64,000 nucleotides of DNA from Alphaproteobacteria bacterium. Lineage in GTDB: Bacteria; Pseudomonadota; Alphaproteobacteria; Micavibrionales; Micavibrionaceae. Position 1 is the first letter of the stretch. Each line of letters begins with the position of its first letter. The notes under the pieces were generated by a model. That model made no database searches, was not told the DNA's origin, and was given only the letters and a program-made list of their open reading frames with translations. The DNA lies in NCBI GenBank assembly GCA_030427385.1, contig JAUHWR010000001.1, positions 1,240,001 through 1,304,000 of the forward strand, in the 5' to 3' direction. This document shows positions 17,610-27,008 of this stretch, piece by piece. A program made the translations under genes and the position numbers.

Positions 17610-18108
17610 TCCTGATCTTTCTAACGAACGCACTTTTTCCGTTGATATACAGATAAATGATAGTGCTTGGGAAGGGCTAGATTTTCATGTGGAAGATCTG
17701 GCTGAAATCGCCGTACGTGAAACGTTATTTTGCACCCAATTTTCGAAAGAAAATGGCTGCGAAATCAGCATTATGCTTGCTAATAATGATTTGGTTCAAA
17801 CTTTGAACCGGGAATATCGCGGGCAAGATAAACCCACGAATGTTCTTTCTTTTGAAACAGAAGAAACGGGCCCTCATGCCCCATTGGGTGATATTATTCT
17901 GGCTTTGGAAACATTACTAAAAGAAGCCGAAGAACAATTAAAATCTCCCAAGGAACACTTCATACACTTAATTGTCCATGGAACATTGCATTTATTAGGT
18001 CATGATCATGAAGATCCCGAAGAAGCGGAAAACATGGAAAGTTTAGAAATTTGGGTTTTACAGCGTTTAGGCATAAAAAACCCCTATCTTGGGCAACAAC
18101 TCTTGTGA
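17590..18108 (+). CDS. ybeY: Endoribonuclease YbeY (rRNA maturation)
   Basis: This 172-residue metal-dependent RNase acts in 16S rRNA 3'-end processing and ribosome quality control. The zinc motif HGTLHLLGHDH is intact (H-x3-H-x5-H), preceded by the PTNVLSFETEE and LGDIILALE blocks of the family. I chose ATG 17590 rather than the in-frame TTG at 17569, because homology-like sequence starts late and ATG is preferred. The gene then overlaps phoH by 20 bp, and corC begins 15 bp after it. Confidence 0.95.
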   Translation: MNTEKPDPDLSNERTFSVDIQINDSAWEGLDFHVEDLAEIAVRETLFCTQFSKENGCEISIMLANNDLVQTLNREYRGQDKPTNVLSFETEETGPHAPLGDIILALETLLKEAEEQLKSPKEHFIHLIVHGTLHLLGHDHEDPEEAENMESLEIWVLQRLGIKNPYLGQQLL

Positions 18109-18123
18109 TAAAATAAAGGTAAT

Positions 18124-19062
18124 ATGTCGAAATCATCAATGGATGCGCAAACTGCGCCAGAAACGGACCCTCCGTCGGGTAAAAAAGCCCCCTCTTCGCC
18201 TCACAAACAGCCGGAAAATTCTTCCGTGCCGTTTACATGGATTAAAAGCTTAATGCAAACCAAAGCGCAACCCAATGAAACCTCTCTTAGAGAGGCTTTA
18301 GAAGAAGTTATTGAGGAATATGAGGATCGTCCCTCCCATCACATTGCCGCGCATGAACGGCTTTTAATTACCAATATTTTAAAACTACGCGATATGACCG
18401 TGACAGATGTTATGGTGCCACGCGCAGATATCATTGCTATTCCGCTGGATACAACTCAAAAAAAGCTATTCGCACTTTTATCTGAGCGCCAATTTAGCCG
18501 TTTGCCTGTCTATCGCGAAGATTTGGATGATATTATTGGAACAATTCACATTAAAGATATCATGGCGGAGCTCGCTAAAGGACAGCAGGATTTAAAGTTA
18601 AAAGACCTTATTCGCTCCGTCCCTATTGTTTCGCCGTCAATGCCGGTTCTTGATTTAATGCTTCAAATGCAGCAAAGCACGAAACACATGGCATTAGTCG
18701 TTGATGAATATGGCGGGATTGATGGTCTAGTCACCATTGGAGATCTGGTTGAAAGTATCGTTGGCGAAATTGACGATGAATTTCAAAATGAAATACAACC
18801 AAGCCTTATTAAAAATGCAGATGGCAGCATCACAGTTGATGCACGTTATGATTTGGAAGAGTTTGAAGATGAGTTTGGGCAAATTGTTAACGAGGAAGAG
18901 CGCGAAGATGTGGATACTCTGGGCGGGCTTGTTTTTTACATTGCCGGACGAATTCCTGCTCGCGGCGAGATTTTAGAACATGAAGAAAGTGGTATAAAAT
19001 TTGAAATACTGGATGCAGACCCACGCAGAGTTAACCGATTAAAAATAAAAATGAAACAGTAA
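18124..19062 (+). CDS. corC: CorC/HlyC-type CBS-domain protein
   Basis: The 312-residue soluble protein has a disordered Pro/Ser-rich N-terminus (1-50), two CBS domains (about 90-215, MVPRADIIAIP to LVVDEYGGIDGLVTIGDL) and a C-terminal transporter-associated (CorC_HlyC) domain (about 225-310). The DUF21 membrane domain of the longer relatives is absent, as is usual for the copy next to ybeY and lnt. It is classed with magnesium/cobalt efflux proteins, though its real role is debated and envelope integrity has been proposed. It lies 15 bp after ybeY. Confidence 0.9.
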   Translation: MSKSSMDAQTAPETDPPSGKKAPSSPHKQPENSSVPFTWIKSLMQTKAQPNETSLREALEEVIEEYEDRPSHHIAAHERLLITNILKLRDMTVTDVMVPRADIIAIPLDTTQKKLFALLSERQFSRLPVYREDLDDIIGTIHIKDIMAELAKGQQDLKLKDLIRSVPIVSPSMPVLDLMLQMQQSTKHMALVVDEYGGIDGLVTIGDLVESIVGEIDDEFQNEIQPSLIKNADGSITVDARYDLEEFEDEFGQIVNEEEREDVDTLGGLVFYIAGRIPARGEILEHEESGIKFEILDADPRRVNRLKIKMKQ

Positions 19063-19126
19063 TTTTCTGTCTTTATTACAAGACATCACCTTGCTTAATG
19101 ATGCGTGATAGCTTAGTAATACACAT

Positions 19127-19726
19127 ATGACGCGCACAATTTTATCTTTTTTCTCGATAGGCTTTGTAACATTTGCATTATTAAGTCAAACGGCATCATC
19201 ACAAGCAAAGCCGGAAATAAAGAATTATGGCCTTATTGATCCTCCGATCTGCAAGACACAAACTGGCGAAATCATTAAACATTATCCGGGAACAAGCGAA
19301 CAAATCGTTCAATTTGGCGGATTTCTTGCAGCCGCCGGCGATTTTGAAGTCGGCAAAAACGGCGGCATCGTAAATGAAGATCGCATATATTACGATGAAA
19401 CTAATATGCCTTATTTACCTCCGCTCCTACAAAGCTTTTTGTTTCATCATGAGTGCGCGCATATTACCTTATCTCACTTGGAGATCCCACCCGTTGAACG
19501 TCAGAGTTTATATTGGAAGACCGAGCAAAGTGCAGATTGTGCGGCCTTTAAAGAGATTAAGAATGAAAGCACTGATTTTGAGAATGATGCAAATATCATC
19601 CTTACCAATTTTGCATTCATAGCTAATGAAATTATGAAGTCGTCCCCGGGCAATGAGGAAAGTAGAGCTAAATTTATCTCAAAGCGCGTTGAAAATATGC
19701 AATCTTGCCCTGCATTTAAAAACTAA
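19127..19726 (+). CDS. Secreted putative zinc metalloprotease (HExxH...ExxAD)
   Basis: The 199-residue protein has a Sec signal peptide (about 1-27, hydrophobic core ILSFFSIGFVTFALL). The mature domain contains H108-E109-C-A-H112 (FHHECAHI), followed 21 residues later by EQSADCAAF, with E133 and D137 placed like the third ligand and support residue of gluzincin peptidases. That pattern supports a zinc hydrolase or protease fold; the family has no characterised member I can name. It is inserted between corC and lnt, which are usually adjacent, 64 bp after the first and 36 bp before the lnt ATG, so it is probably in the same transcript. Confidence 0.68.
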   Translation: MTRTILSFFSIGFVTFALLSQTASSQAKPEIKNYGLIDPPICKTQTGEIIKHYPGTSEQIVQFGGFLAAAGDFEVGKNGGIVNEDRIYYDETNMPYLPPLLQSFLFHHECAHITLSHLEIPPVERQSLYWKTEQSADCAAFKEIKNESTDFENDANIILTNFAFIANEIMKSSPGNEESRAKFISKRVENMQSCPAFKN

Positions 19727-19762
19727 TTTTTTTTAATAAGATTGCATGCTAAAAGGGCAGAT

Positions 19763-21298
19763 ATGTTTACAGCTCTCACTTATGCATGTTTAAGCTTTCT
19801 ATGCGGCGCGATCTTGCATCTGGCGATGGCGCCTTATAATTTTGCTTTTTTATTATTCATCTGCCTCCCCATACTTTATTATATTTTGCAGCGTGCGGAG
19901 CGTAAGCGCATAAAATTTCTTTATACTTGGTTGTTTTCATTCGGATATTTTATATTCGGATTAAGCTGGATCTCCAATGCACTTCTGGTTCCGGGAAATG
20001 AAGATTTTTATTGGGCGTATCCTTTGGCGTTGGGCGGACTCCCGGCTGTCCTTGCATTGTTTCCTGCTTTCTTTGTGACCTTTATTACCAGCCGTTTTGA
20101 TTTAGAACATATCAGTGGATGGTGGGCGTTTGTTGTTGCATTATCCTTGAGTGAGCTTGCCAGAGGATTTTTATTTACGGGCTTCCCTTGGAATAATTTT
20201 GCCTATACATGGATATCCGTTTTACCTATAGCCCAAATGGCTTCTATAGGCGGCCTTTATTTCCTAACGATCCTAACGATATTTTGGGCTTCTGTTCCCG
20301 CTCTTATTCTTATGCATAAGCGCAATAATGCCGTCATTATTACACTACTGGGAGTAATCATAACCGCATCTATGTCATATTATTGGGGCTATCAACGTAT
20401 TAAAACCGAGCCGATATATGGCACAAATGAAATTATGTTGCATCTGGTGCAGCCAAATATTGTCCAAGATCAAAAATGGGCCTCTGGTAAGATGGAGCAG
20501 CACTTTGATACACTGACCACCCTTTCGCAAAAATCTTTAAATGATAACAATGCAAATATAAATGTTATTATATGGCCTGAAACTGCATCCGTGCGCTCTA
20601 TTCTATTTAGGCCTGAAAATAAAGCCGCTCTACAAGGGCTGCTTCCTTCTACAGCAAATAATTATTTGGTGACCGGCCTACTTCATGCATCTAAAAATAA
20701 CGATGGAGGGCGCGATTACTTTAATAGCGTGACTGTCTTTGGAACTGATTTAAAGATTATTGGCAATTATGATAAAAGTCATCTAGTTCCATTTGGCGAA
20801 TATATTCCATTTCAAAAATTTATTCCGATAACGCCGGTTGCCAATTTCTCAGGATTTCAGACAGGTCCGGGGCCGCAAACCATTCCAATTACTAATACAT
20901 TATCGATCAGCCCCTTGATTTGCTATGAGGTTATTTTCCCGGGGCGCAGCATAGATAATAGTATTAAACAGAAGCCTAAACTGATTATAAATGTAACAAA
21001 TGATGCATGGTATGGTGATAGCTCCGGCCCCAGACAGCATTTGGTGCAAGCGCAATTTAGGGCGATTGAAACGGGCATCCCCCTCGCACGGGTTGCTAAT
21101 ACAGGTATTTCCGCATTAATCTCCCCTTTAGGTACCCCCATGCTCACAATTTCTTATGGACAAAAAACAGCAAAATCTCACCCGCTTATACTTCCTTTGC
21201 AGAATGAAACCTATTTTGCGAGATTCAACCATAAAATTATGATGGTATTATTGAGCTTGATTTGTTTAGCACTATATCTTTACAAGAAGAATAGCTAA
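19763..21298 (+). CDS. lnt: Apolipoprotein N-acyltransferase Lnt
   Basis: The 511-residue inner-membrane enzyme adds the third acyl chain to lipoproteins. The first 215 or so residues hold about seven hydrophobic helices, and the rest is a nitrilase-like domain. The catalytic glutamate is in IIWPETAS, the lysine in NYDKSHLVPFGEY and the cysteine in SPLICYEVIFP; the NVTNDAWYGDSSGP block is conserved. I start at ATG 19763, which has AAAAGGG five bases upstream, instead of the in-frame TTG at 19742. Its presence agrees with the DUF192 lipoprotein in the window. Confidence 0.95.
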   Translation: MFTALTYACLSFLCGAILHLAMAPYNFAFLLFICLPILYYILQRAERKRIKFLYTWLFSFGYFIFGLSWISNALLVPGNEDFYWAYPLALGGLPAVLALFPAFFVTFITSRFDLEHISGWWAFVVALSLSELARGFLFTGFPWNNFAYTWISVLPIAQMASIGGLYFLTILTIFWASVPALILMHKRNNAVIITLLGVIITASMSYYWGYQRIKTEPIYGTNEIMLHLVQPNIVQDQKWASGKMEQHFDTLTTLSQKSLNDNNANINVIIWPETASVRSILFRPENKAALQGLLPSTANNYLVTGLLHASKNNDGGRDYFNSVTVFGTDLKIIGNYDKSHLVPFGEYIPFQKFIPITPVANFSGFQTGPGPQTIPITNTLSISPLICYEVIFPGRSIDNSIKQKPKLIINVTNDAWYGDSSGPRQHLVQAQFRAIETGIPLARVANTGISALISPLGTPMLTISYGQKTAKSHPLILPLQNETYFARFNHKIMMVLLSLICLALYLYKKNS

Positions 21299-21420
21299 CT
21301 AATTATGTGAATAATACCAAAGATACAAATATATATACTTATTTTTTTGAATTTAGGATTTATTTATTCTGAAAAATAAACTATACATACTATTATACTA
21401 CGTTGATGTAAAAGAGAAAT

Positions 21421-21876
21421 ATGAAGAAAACAATGAAAACAAAAGGCCGCGTTGAAGATTACGATAAAGAAATTGGCATACGATTGCGTGCACTTAGGAA
21501 ATTACATAACTTCACACAAGAAGCGCTTTCTCAGCAATTAGATATTACATTTCAACAAGTTCAAAAATATGAACAAGGTACAAACCGTATAAGTGCCGGC
21601 AAAATTAAACAGATTATTGATGTATTCAAAATTCCTTCATCATATTTCTTCGAAGATAATCAAAAAGCTAAAAAAATAGGATTTTCAGAAAATAATCAGG
21701 AGCCTTTTGAAGGCGAGAAAAAAGCGAGCCTACCTAAAGAGGATATTTTTCAAAGCACTGAAACCATTAACCTTTTAAAAGCATATTATAGTGTAAGCGA
21801 CGCAAAAACGCGTAAAGGCATGTTTAAAATGATCAAGACCTATGCTGACAACATCAAAAACGTTCAAAAAAGCTGA
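21421..21876 (+). CDS. XRE-family helix-turn-helix regulator
   Basis: The 151-residue protein carries an N-terminal lambda-repressor-type HTH (about 18-75: IGIRLRALRKLHNFTQEAL, then DITFQQVQKYEQGTNRISAGK) and a C-terminal helical extension of about 75 residues without a ligand domain I recognise. Proteins of this size and motif (FQQVQKYE.G.NR) are common, poorly characterised regulators in alphaproteobacteria. A 122-bp AT-rich region precedes it, containing TATTATACT-like sequence but no convincing -35. metK follows after 58 bp on the same strand, so it may influence metK, although this is only positional. Confidence 0.88.
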   Translation: MKKTMKTKGRVEDYDKEIGIRLRALRKLHNFTQEALSQQLDITFQQVQKYEQGTNRISAGKIKQIIDVFKIPSSYFFEDNQKAKKIGFSENNQEPFEGEKKASLPKEDIFQSTETINLLKAYYSVSDAKTRKGMFKMIKTYADNIKNVQKS

Positions 21877-21904
21877 TTGCAGTCAAACCCTATATATGTA
21901 GAAT
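21877..21904 (+). promoter_or_regulatory. Possible metK promoter
   Basis: TTGCAG (21877-21882), a 16-bp spacer and TAGAAT (21899-21904) lie 30 bp upstream of the metK ATG. The -10 matches in five of six positions and the -35 in three. I see no SAM-binding riboswitch in this 58-bp gap. Confidence 0.3.
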
Positions 21905-21934
21905 GTAGCCAAACTAGAACAGGCTTATACTACT

Positions 21935-23110
21935 ATGACGCTTTTATCCGATTATCTTTTTACGAGCGAGTCCGTGTCCGAAGGACATCCCGATAAATTA
22001 TGCGATCAAATATCTGATGCGTTGCTTGATCATTATATTGAGATTGATCCGGAAGTCAGAGCCGCCATTGAAACCACGGCAACAACCGATTATGTCGGTT
22101 TGATCGGTGAGATACGTTGTACTCAGGATGTCTCACACGATAAAATCAAAGAGATCGTACGCAGAAAAATTAAAGATATCGGATATGCTCAGGACGGCTT
22201 CCATTGGGAAAATGTTGACATCGACGTTCGCCTTCATAAGCAATCCTCTGATATTGCCGTCGGCGTTGATTCCGCATCTGATAAAGAAGAAGGAGCGGGA
22301 GATCAGGGGATCATGTTTGGACATGCTTGTGATGAAACCGAACATCTTATGCCTGCCGCTATTCATTACTCTCATAAAATATTAAAGAGCCTTTCCGATG
22401 CGCGTCACGATGGAACGCTTTCGCAACTGGGGCCAGATGCAAAGTCACAAGTAACCTTAGTTTACAAAGATGGAAAACCGGTGAAAGCGCATTCTGTTGT
22501 GGTTTCATCACAACATGTTGATGGTCTCTCACAACAAGACGTAAGGGAAATTATAAAACCTTATATCGAAAAAACACTGCCCAATGGATGGATGTGTACG
22601 AATGATGAATTATATATTAACCCCACTGGTCGCTTTGTTATCGGAGGCCCGGTAGGTGATGCAGGGCTGACAGGACGTAAAATTATTGTTGATACTTATG
22701 GGGGCTCCGCCCCACATGGCGGCGGCGCATTTTCCGGTAAAGATCCAACAAAAGTGGACCGCTCGGCGGCCTATGTTTCACGTTATCTTGCAAAAAATAT
22801 TGTTGGCGCCGGACTTGCGAGCAAATGCACAATTCAGCTCTCCTATGCTATCGGTGTATCAAAACCATTATCACTATATGTGAACACACATGAAACTGGG
22901 ACAGCGTCTGAACAAGATATTGCCAAAGCCATTACGAACCTCATTGATTTAAGTCCAAAGGGCATTCGTAAACATTTGCAATTAAACCGTCCCATTTATG
23001 AGCGGACAGCGGCTTACGGCCATTTTGGTCGCGCCCCGGAAAGTGATGGTGGTTTTTCTTGGGAAAATCTGGATTTAATCGAAGAGTTAAAACAAGAAAT
23101 TGGCCGATAA
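21935..23110 (+). CDS. metK: S-adenosylmethionine synthase
   Basis: This 391-residue enzyme makes SAM from methionine and ATP. The three-domain MetK pattern is complete: [21 protein letters not shown] at the N-terminus, [12 protein letters not shown] (methionine loop), the P-loop-like [19 protein letters not shown] (K and D residues contact phosphate), and the C-terminal TAAYGHFGR. The product supports the SAM-dependent enzymes encoded nearby (MiaB, TrmB, RsmA, TrmL, LipA). Its stop overlaps the TTG start of trmB by 11 bp. Confidence 0.97.
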   Translation: MTLLSDYLFTSESVSEGHPDKLCDQISDALLDHYIEIDPEVRAAIETTATTDYVGLIGEIRCTQDVSHDKIKEIVRRKIKDIGYAQDGFHWENVDIDVRLHKQSSDIAVGVDSASDKEEGAGDQGIMFGHACDETEHLMPAAIHYSHKILKSLSDARHDGTLSQLGPDAKSQVTLVYKDGKPVKAHSVVVSSQHVDGLSQQDVREIIKPYIEKTLPNGWMCTNDELYINPTGRFVIGGPVGDAGLTGRKIIVDTYGGSAPHGGGAFSGKDPTKVDRSAAYVSRYLAKNIVGAGLASKCTIQLSYAIGVSKPLSLYVNTHETGTASEQDIAKAITNLIDLSPKGIRKHLQLNRPIYERTAAYGHFGRAPESDGGFSWENLDLIEELKQEIGR

Positions 23111-23810
23111 CACCAAACATCCCAAGCGCCGTCTTTATGGACGTAAATTAAGCCGACCGCTAACCGCGGAGCGTCAGGATGCAATTGATTCTATCCTGCC
23201 TAAACTCTCCTTTCCTACAGATATATTCGAAAAAGAGACGGCGGTGCCCCCAGCATCGTATTTTTCAAAATCCTATAAGCAATATATATGTGAAATTGGC
23301 TTTGGTGATGGTGATCATTTAGCCGGATTAATGAAACAACACCCTGACATAGGCTTTATAGGCGCAGAACCTTTCATTAATGGTATGTCCGCATTTTTAA
23401 CACAAATGAAAGATGAAGGCTTATCCTCAGATCAGGTCAGACTTTGGATGGATGATGGTATAAAATTATTGGAGAAGTTTGAGCAGAACTCTCTTGATGG
23501 TTTATACGTTTTAAATCCCGATCCTTGGCCAAAAGTAAGGCACCATAAGCGGAGAATTATAAATCAAGAACACCTTGATTTATTTGCATATTTGCTGAAA
23601 CCCGGCGCACCGCTGATTATGACTACAGACGTAGATGATCTTGCAGAATGGATGGTTACACAAGCGTCAAATCATCCTGATTTTGCTTGGACAGCAAAAT
23701 CCAGCAATGACTGGACTAAGCCGCCGCCTAATTGGATAGAGACAAAGTATGAAGCCAAAGGTAAGAGCGCGGGGCGCAAGCAGACCTATTTGATTTTTGA
23801 ACGCAATTAA
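23100..23810 (+). CDS. trmB: tRNA (guanine-N7-)-methyltransferase TrmB
   Basis: The 236-residue SAM-dependent enzyme forms m7G46 in tRNA. Motifs are [14 protein letters not shown] (SAM binding), [14 protein letters not shown], and the catalytic/tRNA-binding [17 protein letters not shown]. The terminal [12 protein letters not shown] block is also present. The start is TTG at 23100, inside the end of metK (11-bp overlap), because the conserved [10 protein letters not shown] segment begins soon after and no ATG precedes it. The stop overlaps the convergent hfq stop by 4 bp. Confidence 0.93.
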   Translation: MADNTKHPKRRLYGRKLSRPLTAERQDAIDSILPKLSFPTDIFEKETAVPPASYFSKSYKQYICEIGFGDGDHLAGLMKQHPDIGFIGAEPFINGMSAFLTQMKDEGLSSDQVRLWMDDGIKLLEKFEQNSLDGLYVLNPDPWPKVRHHKRRIINQEHLDLFAYLLKPGAPLIMTTDVDDLAEWMVTQASNHPDFAWTAKSSNDWTKPPPNWIETKYEAKGKSAGRKQTYLIFERN

Positions 23811-24076
23811 TCTTCATCGGCATCTTCGTTTTCGTGCTCCCCTGCACCGGGGATGTCTTCACGGAAACTGATGGGACCATTTGGCATAATTGTCGATATA
23901 GCATGCTTATAAACAAGCTGCGCATGAGTTTCACGTCTAAGTAAAATACTAAAATTATCGAACCAGGTCACAACACCTTGAAGTTTTACGCCGTTTACCA
24001 AAAAAACCGTCACAGTTTTCTTATCTTTTCTTATTTTATTCAGAAATAGGTCCTGAATATTTTGTTTTTCCGACAT
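23807..24076 (-). CDS. hfq: RNA chaperone Hfq
   Basis: The 89-residue protein has the Sm fold. [29 protein letters not shown] contains the distal-face and proximal-face residues, and the Sm2 motif is [10 protein letters not shown] (shown in shortened form; the YKH triad is intact). A short acidic tail (HENEDADED) ends it, as in other alphaproteobacteria. It pairs small RNAs with targets. trkA lies 107 bp upstream on the same strand; the intervening region holds a hairpin and a possible promoter. Its stop overlaps trmB by 4 bp. (Motif quoted in two parts; key residues Q9-like, F, and the YKH motif.). Confidence 0.96.
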   Translation of the reverse strand: MSEKQNIQDLFLNKIRKDKKTVTVFLVNGVKLQGVVTWFDNFSILLRRETHAQLVYKHAISTIMPNGPISFREDIPGAGEHENEDADED

Positions 24077-24126
24077 AATTATTTTCTCTTTTATTTATGA
24101 TTTAACAAGATTTATGCGACTTTGGG

Positions 24127-24147
24127 ACAAAGTGCAAGCTACTTTGT
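24127..24147 (-). promoter_or_regulatory. 7-bp hairpin/operator-like repeat in the trkA-hfq gap
   Basis: ACAAAGT (7 bp) and its complement flank a 7-nt loop. The loop contains TTGCAC in the minus-strand reading, which with TAAATC 17 bp further could be an hfq promoter. No T-run follows on either strand, so it is not a typical terminator. Confidence 0.3.
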
Positions 24148-24183
24148 GAAATAAAATTACATTAGAATTCTCTGATTAAAGAC

Positions 24184-25560
24184 CTAAAGTAGATCAAATT
24201 TAAATGAAAACAGATTCTCCACATATGATACGGTGTTATGCGTTGCAAAGAATACAACAATGTCATCCGCTTTTATAATTGTATGCTTATCCGGAAGTAT
24301 AATATCATCGTCCCGCATAATTAAACTAATGACCACACCCGGCGGTAAATGTAATTTTTCAATAGGAACATTAATGATTTGGCATGATTCGGACGCCCTT
24401 ACTTCAATTACTTCTGCGAACCCATCTTTGATTGAATGTGTCGCATTTATTCTTCCCCTACGTACATACTTCATAATTTTAGATGCCGTGATCTGGCGCG
24501 GGGATACAATTGCATTAATATTAAGCGCGCCCGTTAAGGACGTGTAAATTTCTTTATTTACCAGTGTAATAGTACGCGCATCGCTTCGCTCTTTAACCAA
24601 AAGAGAACTTAAAATATTAACCTCATCATCATTGGTCACAGCGATGACCGTATCAATATTTTCAATCCCTGCTTCTTCCAGAATACGTTTGTCGAGAGCA
24701 TCACCATGAAGAATCATATCATCCGGGAATTGCTCGCTAATCTCTTGTGCTCTAGCAGAACTATATTCGATTACGCGAAGATCTAGGCGCTTATTATGCG
24801 CCTTCAACATGGTACATAGCTGAATGCCGATATTACCACCGCCGATAACTAACACCCTTCCGGCTTCATTTTCATCATGTCCGAACGTGCTTAACGCTCT
24901 TTGAATATGCTCTTTACGAACAATAAAAGTAACCTCATCCCCTTCAAAGAACTGATTATCAACATCCGGAAAAATGTTTTTTCCGGCACGGGATATTAAT
25001 AAAATTCTAGCATCTATATCCGGAAATAGGCTTAAGAGTTGCTTTAAAGGAGTGTGCAGTATAGGGCAGTTTTTATCGCATATAACGCTTAAACAATAAG
25101 CCTCGCCACCTAACAAGGATATTGTATTCGTTGTGCCCGGCGTTTTAAGGCGTTCCATTATATTATTAGCCACCTCTTTTTCCGGCGAAATGATGACGTC
25201 AATCGGCATGTGTGCGCGGCTAAATAGATTGGACCAAGCCGGATCCAAATAGGTTAATTGGCGAACTCTTGCGATTTTTTTTGGGATATTAAACAAAGAA
25301 TGAGCAATCTGACATGCAACCATATTGACCTCATCATAATGGGTCACAGCAACAATCATATCTGCATCTTCAGCACCGGCAGCCTTTAAAACCTCTGGGT
25401 TAGAACCATGCCCCACAATGCCGTTGACATCCAGTTCATCATTAATTCTGGCAATTAAATCACTTTTAAGATCAATGACTGTTACATCATTATGTTCTTT
25501 TGCGAGATATGAGGCGATATTATAACCAACCTGCCCCGCTCCACATATAATCGTCCGCAT
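24184..25560 (-). CDS. trkA: Potassium uptake regulatory subunit TrkA
   Basis: The 458-residue cytoplasmic protein is a tandem of two RCK units: Rossmann NAD-binding domain (GAGQVGYNIASYLAKE, about 6-21), TrkA-C (about 135-220), second Rossmann (VIGGGNIGIQLCTML, about 232-246) and second TrkA-C (about 370-455). It gates the Trk K+ channel in response to NAD(H) or nucleotides; no trkH/G gene is in this window. Its ATG shares one base with the ntrX stop (TAATG), so translation is probably coupled in the ntrY-ntrX-trkA operon usual for alphaproteobacteria. Confidence 0.95.
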   Translation of the reverse strand: MRTIICGAGQVGYNIASYLAKEHNDVTVIDLKSDLIARINDELDVNGIVGHGSNPEVLKAAGAEDADMIVAVTHYDEVNMVACQIAHSLFNIPKKIARVRQLTYLDPAWSNLFSRAHMPIDVIISPEKEVANNIMERLKTPGTTNTISLLGGEAYCLSVICDKNCPILHTPLKQLLSLFPDIDARILLISRAGKNIFPDVDNQFFEGDEVTFIVRKEHIQRALSTFGHDENEAGRVLVIGGGNIGIQLCTMLKAHNKRLDLRVIEYSSARAQEISEQFPDDMILHGDALDKRILEEAGIENIDTVIAVTNDDEVNILSSLLVKERSDARTITLVNKEIYTSLTGALNINAIVSPRQITASKIMKYVRRGRINATHSIKDGFAEVIEVRASESCQIINVPIEKLHLPPGVVISLIMRDDDIILPDKHTIIKADDIVVFFATHNTVSYVENLFSFKFDLL

Positions 25561-27008
25561 TATCTTGCCTGTCGTTGAGAAGAAATTTCAATATACTCAC
25601 TCTGCTCTTCATTCGCATTGTGAACCTGAAGCAATTTAAGTTTTCTATGTAAAGCCGAGCGCTCCATTCCTACAAACTTTGCGGTTTTTGAGATGTTACC
25701 ATCAAATTTTTTAATTTGGGAAAGTAAGTAATATCGCTCAAACTCCTCCCGCGCCTCACGTAACGGCTTAGACATAATTTCAGGTAGATTATGAAACGTA
25801 TTTTTTGTATTTGAATTGGCCTTATTCTTATGCAACTGCCCTAAATTTGGCGGCAAATATTCAATACAAATACGCTCAGTTTGTGCGCCGCTCATGATCA
25901 TCATCCATTCAACAGCATTTTTAAGTTGGCGAATATTACCGCCCCATTCATAGGATAGTAATGCATCTGTTAATTTAGGCGTGAATGTCTTGGCTGATAG
26001 TCCGGATTCTTTTTCTATATCTTTTGCAAATACTTGAATCAAAGCCGGTAAATCTTGAATCCTATCCTTTAAACAAGGCATATGTAGTGGCACCACGTTT
26101 AAACGATAATAAAGATCTTTCCTGAATTTTTCTTTTTTAATCAAATCTTCAAGATTTCGATTTGTGGATGCCAAGAAGCGAATATCTACTTGAATTGGGT
26201 TTGTGCCCCCGACGCGCGTAAACGTTTGCTCCTGTAGAACCCTTAAGATCTTACCTTGTGTTTCTAAAGGCATGTCAGAAATCTCATCTAACAACAACGT
26301 CCCGCCATTAGCTCGCTCTAAAAGGCCATACCCTACTTCGCCATCATGTTCAGTGCCGAATAATTCGTGCTCTATATGGTCTGGATGCATAATGGCACAA
26401 TTGAGAATAAACAGTTTTTTATTTGCGCGCGCAGAGTTTTTATGAATAAGCCTAGCCACAGTTTCTTTACCGGTACCAGGCTCTCCTGTAATCAATACGC
26501 GGCTATTTGTTGGTGATACACGGTCAATTAATTGTTTAATGGCTTGAATGGCAGGTGACTTTCCGGTTAAAGAAATATCAGCCTTATGGCCGGCAATGGC
26601 CTTAAGTGTGATATTTTCTTTACGCAAAGCAGCGGTCTCTAATGCGCGTTGAATCATTAATACAAGACGATCCGATTTAAACGGTTTTTCTATAAAATCA
26701 TAAGCTCCTAATTTAATAGAAGACACTGCTGTTTCAATTGTCCCATGCCCACTAATCATAATAATGGGAAGGTCAGGATGTTTTTTACGAATAGATTTCA
26801 GGATCTCAATTCCGTCTTGCTCACTATTTTGAAGCCAGATATCTAAAACCATTAAATCCGGAAGCTGACCTTCAAAATAATTATATACTTCCGTCGAGTT
26901 TTTTGCAGATGCTGTTTTATAACCATCATCTTGAAGAATTCCTTGGATTAAAGCTCTTATATCAGCTTCATCATCAACAATCAGTATCTTGGCTTCTTTT
27001 TCATTCAT
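25560..27008 (-). CDS. ntrX: Nitrogen/envelope response regulator NtrX
   Basis: The 482-residue protein has a receiver domain (1-120, acceptor D56 in VLDIWLQ), an AAA+ domain (about 145-385, Walker A GEPGTGKET, Walker B GGTLLLDEI) and a Fis-type HTH (about 430-470, GNISKTAKFVGMERSALHRKLK). The sigma-54 contacting GAFTGA loop is missing: after HELFGTEHDGEVGYG the chain runs straight into LLERANGG. NtrX regulators of alphaproteobacteria act with NtrY in nitrogen, redox and envelope control. It overlaps ntrY by 8 bp and trkA by 1 bp. Confidence 0.95.
   Translation of the reverse strand: MNEKEAKILIVDDEADIRALIQGILQDDGYKTASAKNSTEVYNYFEGQLPDLMVLDIWLQNSEQDGIEILKSIRKKHPDLPIIMISGHGTIETAVSSIKLGAYDFIEKPFKSDRLVLMIQRALETAALRKENITLKAIAGHKADISLTGKSPAIQAIKQLIDRVSPTNSRVLITGEPGTGKETVARLIHKNSARANKKLFILNCAIMHPDHIEHELFGTEHDGEVGYGLLERANGGTLLLDEISDMPLETQGKILRVLQEQTFTRVGGTNPIQVDIRFLASTNRNLEDLIKKEKFRKDLYYRLNVVPLHMPCLKDRIQDLPALIQVFAKDIEKESGLSAKTFTPKLTDALLSYEWGGNIRQLKNAVEWMMIMSGAQTERICIEYLPPNLGQLHKNKANSNTKNTFHNLPEIMSKPLREAREEFERYYLLSQIKKFDGNISKTAKFVGMERSALHRKLKLLQVHNANEEQSEYIEISSQRQAR

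Noticed and set aside
21299-21420. Possible regulatory RNA or promoter in the AT-rich gap before the XRE gene
   Set aside because: It contains TATTAT/TATACT-like hexamers and a loose inverted repeat, but no -35 match or stable stem, so I make no call.
21877-21934. SAM riboswitch upstream of metK
   Set aside because: The gap is only 58 bp and shows no SAM-II-like pseudoknot or other recognisable aptamer.
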